A stretch of DNA of 10,501 nt from a bacterium. GTDB lineage: Bacteria; Actinomycetota; Acidimicrobiia; Acidimicrobiales; CATQHL01. Below, piece after piece: positions 6,670-10,501 of the stretch. Made by a program: the position numbers and the translations under genes. How positions within the stretch are numbered: the first letter of the stretch is position 1; each line of letters starts with the position of its first letter. The stretch covers positions 1-10,501 of the forward strand of contig JAPPKQ010000056.1 in assembly GCA_028819945.1 (NCBI GenBank). Direction: 5' to 3'. Under the pieces are notes generated by a model. It saw nothing but the letters and a program-made list of their open reading frames with translations, searched no databases and was not told the origin of the DNA.

Positions 6670-6720
6670 ATGACGTTGACGAACGGCGCTGTGCCGAGTT
6701 GCCCGACAGGTGGCCCATGA
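6670..6720 (+). CDS. Possible 16-codon leader ORF overlapping the uppS start
   Basis: An ATG at 6670 opens a 16-codon ORF (MTLTNGAVPSCPTGGP) whose TGA at 6718-6720 overlaps the uppS ATG in the form ATGA. Its last codons contain the uppS ribosome binding site. A TACTGA hexamer lies 5 nt before its ATG, only a partial match to TAnnnT, and there is no clear Shine-Dalgarno sequence. If translated it would couple ribosome flow into uppS. There is no sequence evidence that the peptide itself has a function. Confidence 0.25.
   Translation: MTLTNGAVPSCPTGGP
6708..6713 (+). promoter_or_regulatory. Ribosome binding site deciding the uppS start
   Basis: AGGTGG ends 3 nt before the ATG at 6717 (its AGG core is 6 nt away). 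It supports this start over the in-frame ATG at 6555, which would add 54 residues unlike the UppS family. Confidence 0.5.
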
Positions 6721-7436
6721 GCGATTCCGCTGTTGATCTCTCCGCCGTCCCGGCGCACGTGGCGTGCGTCATGGACGGCAACGGGCGCTGGGCGGCGCGG
6801 CGCGGGCTGCCGCGCACCGCCGGACACGAGGCCGGGCTGGACGCCCTGTTCGACACTGTCGACGGGGCGTTGGAGATCGGTGTGCAGTGGTTGACCGTCT
6901 ATGCCTTCTCGACGGAGAACTGGACCCGGCCGCGCGACGAGGTGCGATTCCTGCTGGACTTCAACCGGTCGATCCTGGCGGCGCGGCGCGACGAGATGCA
7001 CGAGCGCGGCGTGCGGCTGCGGTTCATCGGCGGGCGCGACCGCCGCCTCGCCCGGAGCCTGCTGGCCGAGATGGATGCGGCGGCCGAACTCACTGCCGCC
7101 AACGAGCGGCTCACGCTGACCGTGGCGTTCAACTACGGGGGTCGGGCGGAGTTGACCGAGGCGGTGCGCAGGATCGTCGCCTCGGGGATGCGGCCCGAAG
7201 AGGTCACCGAGCAGACCATCCGCGCCAATCTGGCCACCGCCGACATGCCCGACCCCGACGTGGTGATCCGGACCTCCGGCGAGCATCGCCTCTCCAACTT
7301 CCTGCTCTGGCAGGTGGCCTACAGCGAGATGGTGTTCCTGGACGTGCTCTGGCCCGACTTCGGCCGGGCGCACCTGTTCGAGGCGGTCGCCGAGTACCAG
7401 CGACGCGAGCGCCGCTTCGGGGGGCTGGACAGGTGA
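6717..7436 (+). CDS. uppS: Isoprenyl transferase (cis-prenyl / undecaprenyl diphosphate synthase family)
   Basis: Adds isopentenyl diphosphate units in cis to an allylic primer, producing the polyprenyl diphosphate carrier lipid for peptidoglycan and other wall polymers; acts at the inner face of the membrane. The 239-residue length is typical. Signature motifs: MDGNGRWAARRGL with catalytic Asp20 at 19-31, His37, YAFSTENW at 62-69, FNYGGR at 138-143, and RTSGEHRLSNFLLWQ at 185-199, in which Arg185, Arg191 and Ser193 match the pyrophosphate-binding residues and Glu204 the Mg2+ ligand. WPDF at 212-215 closes the family pattern. Actinobacteria often have two such enzymes with different chain lengths; the sequence alone does not tell me whether this one makes C15, C50 or C55. 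The helicase diverges upstream, and recO follows within 13-34 bases, so uppS and recO probably form one transcript. Confidence 0.95.
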   Translation: MSDSAVDLSAVPAHVACVMDGNGRWAARRGLPRTAGHEAGLDALFDTVDGALEIGVQWLTVYAFSTENWTRPRDEVRFLLDFNRSILAARRDEMHERGVRLRFIGGRDRRLARSLLAEMDAAAELTAANERLTLTVAFNYGGRAELTEAVRRIVASGMRPEEVTEQTIRANLATADMPDPDVVIRTSGEHRLSNFLLWQVAYSEMVFLDVLWPDFGRAHLFEAVAEYQRRERRFGGLDR

Positions 7437-7449
7437 ATGGCCGCAGGGC

Positions 7450-8241
7450 ATGGCCTCCGCAGGCGTACCCGTGAGCGCGCCCGACTGGACCGGCCCGTAC
7501 CGGGATCGGGCGATGGTGCTGCGGACCTACCGCCTCGCCGAGGCGGACCGCATCATCGTCCTGCTGGGGCGGGATCACGGGAAGATCCGCGGTGTGGCGA
7601 AGGGCGTTCGCCGCACCCGCAGCCGGTTCGGGGCACGTCTGGAGCCGGCGAGTCTCGTCGACATCTCGCTGTGGCGGGGCCGGGGAGAGCTGGACACCAT
7701 CACCGGTGCGGACAGTGCGGGGAACGTGGAGCAGCTCACCGCCCTCCGGGAGGACCTCGTGCTCCTCGGCCGGGCGATGGCGATGCTGGAGGCCGTGGAT
7801 CGCCTGACCCTCGAGCGGACACCGGCGCCCGACCTCTACGACAGGCTGCTGCGCGGGCTGCAGTCGCTGGTGACCCACCCGTCGGCGCTCAGCGTCGGCG
7901 CCTTCCTGTGGCGCCTGGCGCAACTCGAAGGAGTGGCGCCGGACGTCGAGAGCTGCGTGCACTGCGGCGCGGTGGCCGAGTTCGTCGCCCTCGACGTCGC
8001 CCACGGCGGCCTGGCCTGCCGGAGGTGCCGGCCGCCGGCGGCGCCGGCAGTCGATGCCGAGACGGTCACGGTTCTGCAGGAGATCCTCGGGGGGCGCCTC
8101 GCGGAGGCCCTGGCGCGACTCGGCGTGGCGGTGCTGGAGCAGCACACCGAGCGACGTCTGCGCGTGCCGCCCCTGCTCGGACCCGTCGGCGCCGCAGGGG
8201 GCCGCAGCAGCGAGGCGAGGGGGCGTCGCACCCACCGGTAG
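7450..8241 (+). CDS. recO: DNA repair protein RecO
   Basis: A 263-residue recombination mediator that helps RecR and RecF load RecA onto SSB-coated DNA. The N-terminal OB-fold carries the conserved YRDRAMVLRTYRLAEADRI (17-35) and VAKGVRRTRSRFGARLEP (49-66). A zinc-binding set of cysteines, CVHC at 169-172 and CRRC at 190-193, lies in the C-terminal half as in many RecO proteins. The last 20 or so residues are basic and low in complexity. ATG 7450 has an AGGG only 1 nt upstream, whereas GTG 7471 (residue 8) has AGG 7 nt upstream and begins closer to the conserved domain, so the shorter 256-residue form may be the true one. It follows uppS closely. The usual mycobacterial order is recO then uppS; here it is reversed. 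Confidence 0.93.
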   Translation: MASAGVPVSAPDWTGPYRDRAMVLRTYRLAEADRIIVLLGRDHGKIRGVAKGVRRTRSRFGARLEPASLVDISLWRGRGELDTITGADSAGNVEQLTALREDLVLLGRAMAMLEAVDRLTLERTPAPDLYDRLLRGLQSLVTHPSALSVGAFLWRLAQLEGVAPDVESCVHCGAVAEFVALDVAHGGLACRRCRPPAAPAVDAETVTVLQEILGGRLAEALARLGVAVLEQHTERRLRVPPLLGPVGAAGGRSSEARGRRTHR

Positions 8242-8244
8242 CCT
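8239..8244 (+). promoter_or_regulatory. -10 box of a likely leaderless glyS promoter, built on the recO stop codon
   Basis: TAGCCT fits TAnnnT and is followed by exactly 6 bases (GCGGGC) and the glyS GTG at 8251. Its first three bases are the recO stop codon. No Shine-Dalgarno sequence precedes the GTG, which supports transcription starting at the start codon. No clear -35 is visible. Confidence 0.45.
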
Positions 8245-8250
8245 GCGGGC

Positions 8251-9624
8251 GTGGTCGAGACAGCCCCTTCGGCAGCCACCGGTGACACCCCGGCGGGCGA
8301 TCTCGCCGCCGAGCAGAACGGCGAGCGCCTCGACGCCGTGGTGAACCTGTGCAAGCGGCGCGGCTTCGTCTTCCAGTCGGCGGAGATCTACGGAGGCTTC
8401 CGGTCCACCTACGACTACGGGCCGGTCGGCGCCCTCATGCTGCGCAACGTGAAGGAGGCCTGGTGGCGTGCCATGGTGCAGCTGCGCCCGGACGTGGTGG
8501 GGATCGACGCCGCCATCCTCTCGCCGCCGGCGGTCTGGGAGGCGTCGGGCCACCTGGAGAGCTTCACCGATCCGCTGGTCGTGTGCCGCGAGTGCGGGCG
8601 CCGCCACCGCGAGGACCAGCTCGAGGATTCCGAGCTCTGTCCCGAGTGCGGCTCGCGGGGGACCCTCGGCGAGCCCCGGCAGTTCAACCTCATGTTCCGC
8701 ACCCATGCCGGACCGGTGGTCGAGACCGGCGCCGAGGTCTACCTGCGGCCCGAGACCGCCCAGGGAATGTTCGTGAACTTCGCCAACGTGCAGCGGGCGT
8801 GCCGGCTGCGGCCCCCCTTCGGGGTCGCCCAGATCGGCAAGTCGTTCCGCAACGAGATCACTCCCGGCAATTTCATCTTCCGCACGCGGGAGTTCGAACA
8901 GATGGAGTTGGAGTTCTTCGTGCCGCCCGCCGAGGCCTCCGGTTGGTTCGAGTACTGGTGCGCCGAGCGGCTGGGATGGTACGTGGGCCTGGGCATCCCC
9001 GAGGACCTGCTGCGGTTGCGCCCCCACGGCCCCGACGAGCGCAGCCACTACTCCGACGCCACCTCCGACGTGGAGTTCCGCTATCCCTGGGGCTGGGGAG
9101 AACTGGAGGGCGTGGCGAACCGGACCGACTACGACCTGCGGCGCCATGCCGAGCATTCCGGCGAGAAACTGGAGTACTTCGACGCCGCCACCGGGGAGCG
9201 CTACGTGCCTCACGTGATCGAACCGGCGGCCGGGGCGACGAGGGCCATGATGGCCTTCCTGCTGGCCGCCTACCACACCGAGGAGGTGCGCGGCGAGACC
9301 CGGACCGTGCTCCGCCTGCACCACCGCCTCGCCCCGTACCAGGCGGCGGTGCTGCCTCTGTCGCGCAAGGAGCATCTCATCGAACGGGCGAGGCAGGTGC
9401 TGGGGACGCTGGCGCCGCACTGGATGGTGGATTTCGACGTGACGCAGTCCATCGGCCGCCGCTACCGCCGCCAGGACGAGCTGGGGACCCCGTACTGCGT
9501 GACGGTGGACTTCGAGACGCTGGAGGACGGAGCGGTGACCGTGCGCGACCGGGACTCGATGGCCCAGGACCGCCTGGCGATCGACGACCTGGTGGGATAC
9601 CTGCACGAACGGCTCGCCCGCTGA
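8251..9624 (+). CDS. glyS: Glycyl-tRNA synthetase, alpha2 class II type
   Basis: Charges tRNA-Gly with glycine in the cytoplasm. With 457 residues it is the single-chain homodimeric (alpha2) type, not the two-subunit GlyQ/GlyS type. The N-terminal signature VVNLCKRRGFVFQSAEIYGGF (30-50) is followed by a four-cysteine zinc site (C112, C115, C130, C133). PETAQGMFVNF is at 167-177, and motif 2 is GKSFRNEITPGNFIFRTREFEQME at 196-219. HVIEPAAGATR at 321-331 is motif 3, where other family members usually have EPSAGxDR. The anticodon-binding domain begins near 350 and includes SIGRRYRRQDELGTPYCV (400-417). The first 25 residues are variable. The GTG at 8251 is chosen because a TAnnnT box lies 6 nt upstream and the conserved region begins soon after. 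It starts 9 bases after recO, and a strong hairpin follows its stop. Confidence 0.96.
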   Translation: MVETAPSAATGDTPAGDLAAEQNGERLDAVVNLCKRRGFVFQSAEIYGGFRSTYDYGPVGALMLRNVKEAWWRAMVQLRPDVVGIDAAILSPPAVWEASGHLESFTDPLVVCRECGRRHREDQLEDSELCPECGSRGTLGEPRQFNLMFRTHAGPVVETGAEVYLRPETAQGMFVNFANVQRACRLRPPFGVAQIGKSFRNEITPGNFIFRTREFEQMELEFFVPPAEASGWFEYWCAERLGWYVGLGIPEDLLRLRPHGPDERSHYSDATSDVEFRYPWGWGELEGVANRTDYDLRRHAEHSGEKLEYFDAATGERYVPHVIEPAAGATRAMMAFLLAAYHTEEVRGETRTVLRLHHRLAPYQAAVLPLSRKEHLIERARQVLGTLAPHWMVDFDVTQSIGRRYRRQDELGTPYCVTVDFETLEDGAVTVRDRDSMAQDRLAIDDLVGYLHERLAR

Positions 9625-9628
9625 GTCC

Positions 9629-9654
9629 GGGACGCCGCCGGCGATGCGGCGCCC
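9629..9654 (+). terminator. Likely terminator hairpin after glyS
   Basis: The stem pairs 9629-9638 with 9646-9654: 9 G-C pairs with one bulged A (9632), and a 7-nt loop CGGCGAT. It begins 4 bases after the glyS TGA. No U tract follows. It separates glyS from the dnaG promoter region. Confidence 0.6.
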
Positions 9655-9686
9655 AGGCGACCCGGGCCGGGGAAAATGACGGCTGG

Positions 9687-9692
9687 TAACTT
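9687..9692 (+). promoter_or_regulatory. -10 box upstream of dnaG and its leader ORF
   Basis: TAACTT fits TAnnnT and is followed by exactly 6 bases (GCCGGC) and an ATG at 9699. This is the same layout as the helicase and glyS starts in this window. The predicted mRNA begins at the ATG of a 20-codon ORF and reaches dnaG 65 nt later. Confidence 0.45.
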
Positions 9693-9698
9693 GCCGGC

Positions 9699-9761
9699 AT
9701 GACCCTCTCCCGCCTGCCCCAGGCCACCGTTGCCGCACGTCCGGGTGCCGGCGGAGGCTGA
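9699..9761 (+). CDS. Possible 20-codon leaderless leader ORF before dnaG
   Basis: ATG 9699 opens a 20-codon ORF that begins MTLSRLPQATV and ends in Gly-Gly-Gly before the TGA at 9759-9761, 2 nt ahead of the dnaG GTG. The glycine codons contain GGAGG, the dnaG ribosome binding site. It is not in frame with dnaG, so it is not an N-terminal extension. The -10 box 6 nt before its ATG is the main support. Ribosomes finishing it would stop on the dnaG start, so it may couple or tune dnaG translation. No peptide function can be inferred. Confidence 0.35.
   Translation: MTLSRLPQATVAARPGAGGG
9753..9757 (+). promoter_or_regulatory. Shine-Dalgarno sequence of dnaG
   Basis: GGAGG with a 6-nt spacer before GTG 9764. 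It is the best ribosome binding site in the window and fixes the dnaG start. Confidence 0.7.
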
Positions 9762-9763
9762 AC

Positions 9764-10501
9764 GTGGGAATCCTGGCCGAGGACGTGGCCCGGGTCCGCG
9801 AGGCCACCGACATCGTCGGCCTCATCAGCAACACCGCGGCGCTGCGCAAGTCGGGTCGGCGCTGGCAGGGCCTCTGCCCCTTCCACTCCGAGAAGACGCC
9901 GTCGTTCTCGGTGAACGCCGAGGAGGGGCTCTACTACTGCTTCGGCTGCCGAGCCTCGGGCGACGCCATCACCTTCGTGCGCCAGACCGAAGGGCTCGAC
10001 TTCGCCGCCGCCGTGGAGGTGCTGGCCGCCCGCGCCGGGGTGACCCTCCGCTACGACAGCACGGGCCAAGCGGCGCAGAGCGGGCGGCGCCAGCAGCTGA
10101 TCGAAGCGGTGGCGGCGGCGGTGGAGTGGTACCACGAGCGGCTGCTGAACCACCGCGACGCCGGGGCGGCGCGCGGCTACCTGCGCTCCCGCGGCCTCAG
10201 CGGCGACGAGGTGCGGAACTTCAAGTTGGGTTGGGCGCCCGCCGGCTGGGACGAGTTGAGCCGCGCCCTGCGTTCGAAGGCCTCCCCCAAGGTGCTGATC
10301 GACGCTGGGTTGGCGCGCCGGAACGAACGGGGTCGCTTCACGGACAACTTCCATAGCCGGGTGCTGTTCCCAGTCTTCGACGTGCGCGGCGACCCGGTCG
10401 GCTTCGGCGGTCGGATCCTGCCCGGCGGGGACGGCCCGGCAGGGCCGAAGTACAAGAACACGCCGGAATCGGCCCTGTATGCCAAGAGCCGCCTGCTGTA
10501 C
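9764..10501 (+). CDS. dnaG: DNA primase DnaG, N-terminal part (cut by the window end)
   Basis: Synthesises RNA primers at the replication fork. The 246 visible codons run open to the last base; full-length primases are about 600 residues. The N-terminal CHC2 zinc-binding domain is intact: Cys38-Pro-Phe-His41 and Cys59-Phe-Gly-Cys62, with the usual HSEKTPSFSV and YCFGCRASGDAITFV around them. The core catalytic domain begins next, with RFTDNFHSRVLFPVFDVRG (191-209), GFGGR (213-217) and KYKNTPESALYAKSRLLY (229-246), just before the TOPRIM region that must lie beyond the window. The start is GTG 9764, supported by GGAGG 6 nt upstream and by LAEDVARVREATDIVGLIS directly after it. It has its own predicted promoter and a hairpin separates it from glyS, so it need not depend on upstream genes. 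Confidence 0.96.
   Translation, partial: MGILAEDVARVREATDIVGLISNTAALRKSGRRWQGLCPFHSEKTPSFSVNAEEGLYYCFGCRASGDAITFVRQTEGLDFAAAVEVLAARAGVTLRYDSTGQAAQSGRRQQLIEAVAAAVEWYHERLLNHRDAGAARGYLRSRGLSGDEVRNFKLGWAPAGWDELSRALRSKASPKVLIDAGLARRNERGRFTDNFHSRVLFPVFDVRGDPVGFGGRILPGGDGPAGPKYKNTPESALYAKSRLLY

Noticed and set aside
6555..6716. N-terminal extension of uppS to ATG 6555
   Set aside because: The extra 54 residues do not resemble the family; ATG 6717 has a ribosome binding site and gives the normal length.
6498..6716. LexA (SOS) box for the DinG-like helicase
   Set aside because: I searched for GAAC-N4-GTTC and close variants. GAAC occurs near 6623 and 6681 but without a correctly placed GTTC.
7437..8285. 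Frame opening with ATG 7437 right after the uppS TGA
   Set aside because: TGAATG looks like a restart, but this frame gives an Arg/Gly/Pro-rich translation; the true RecO frame starts at 7450 or 7471.
7204..9849. Very long minus-strand open frame (881 codons) opposite uppS, recO and glyS
   Set aside because: Antisense frames stay open in G/C-rich codon-biased DNA. The plus strand carries three clear conserved proteins here, and the antisense translation is low-complexity (His/Arg/Gly/Pro-rich) with no recognisable motif.
1..10501. Mobile element, CRISPR array, toxin-antitoxin or defence cassette
   Set aside because: No transposase, integrase, terminal repeats, spaced direct repeats or effector-type domains were seen; the excisionase-like protein alone is not enough.

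Overview
This window is a chromosomal housekeeping block from a high-GC bacterium, most likely an actinobacterium (Actinomycetota). Support comes from strong G/C at third codon positions, frequent GTG/TTG starts, 4-bp GTGA start/stop overlaps, and a gene set (phoH, ybeY, CBS-domain membrane protein, era, uppS, recO, glyS, dnaG) that clusters the same way in actinobacteria such as Mycobacterium. Assignment to Acidimicrobiia or a similar deep lineage is a guess. I see no mobile element, CRISPR array, rRNA or tRNA, and no clear defence or biosynthetic system.

Layout. 2-259: C-terminal end of a quinone-oxidoreductase-like dehydrogenase that enters from the left. 260-438: non-coding leader with a small palindrome and a long hairpin. 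439-705: a small excisionase-type helix-turn-helix protein. 796-4549: a tightly packed forward run phoH-ybeY-corC-like-era, with 4-bp overlaps or a 3-nt gap, all tied to ribosome/rRNA maturation apart from the membrane transporter-like protein. 4550-4571: short convergent gap with a hairpin. 4572-6497 (minus): DinG/XPD-type iron-sulfur helicase. 6498-6716: divergent promoter region. 6717-8241: uppS-recO. 8251-9624: glyS. 9625-9763: hairpin terminator, promoter and a possible 20-codon leader ORF. 9764-10501: 5' part of dnaG, cut by the window edge.

Functional logic. PhoH/YbeY/Era act in 16S rRNA processing and 30S maturation. UppS makes the polyprenyl carrier for cell-wall synthesis. RecO and the DinG-like helicase serve DNA repair. 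GlyRS and DnaG serve translation and replication.

The most interesting signals are regulatory. Three transcription units (dinG-like, glyS, dnaG leader) share a TAnnnT box exactly 6 nt before a GTG/ATG with a GC-S-GG-M spacer, as expected for leaderless mRNAs. The glyS box uses the recO stop codon as its first three bases. Both uppS and dnaG are preceded by short ORFs that end on or 2 nt before the main start codon.
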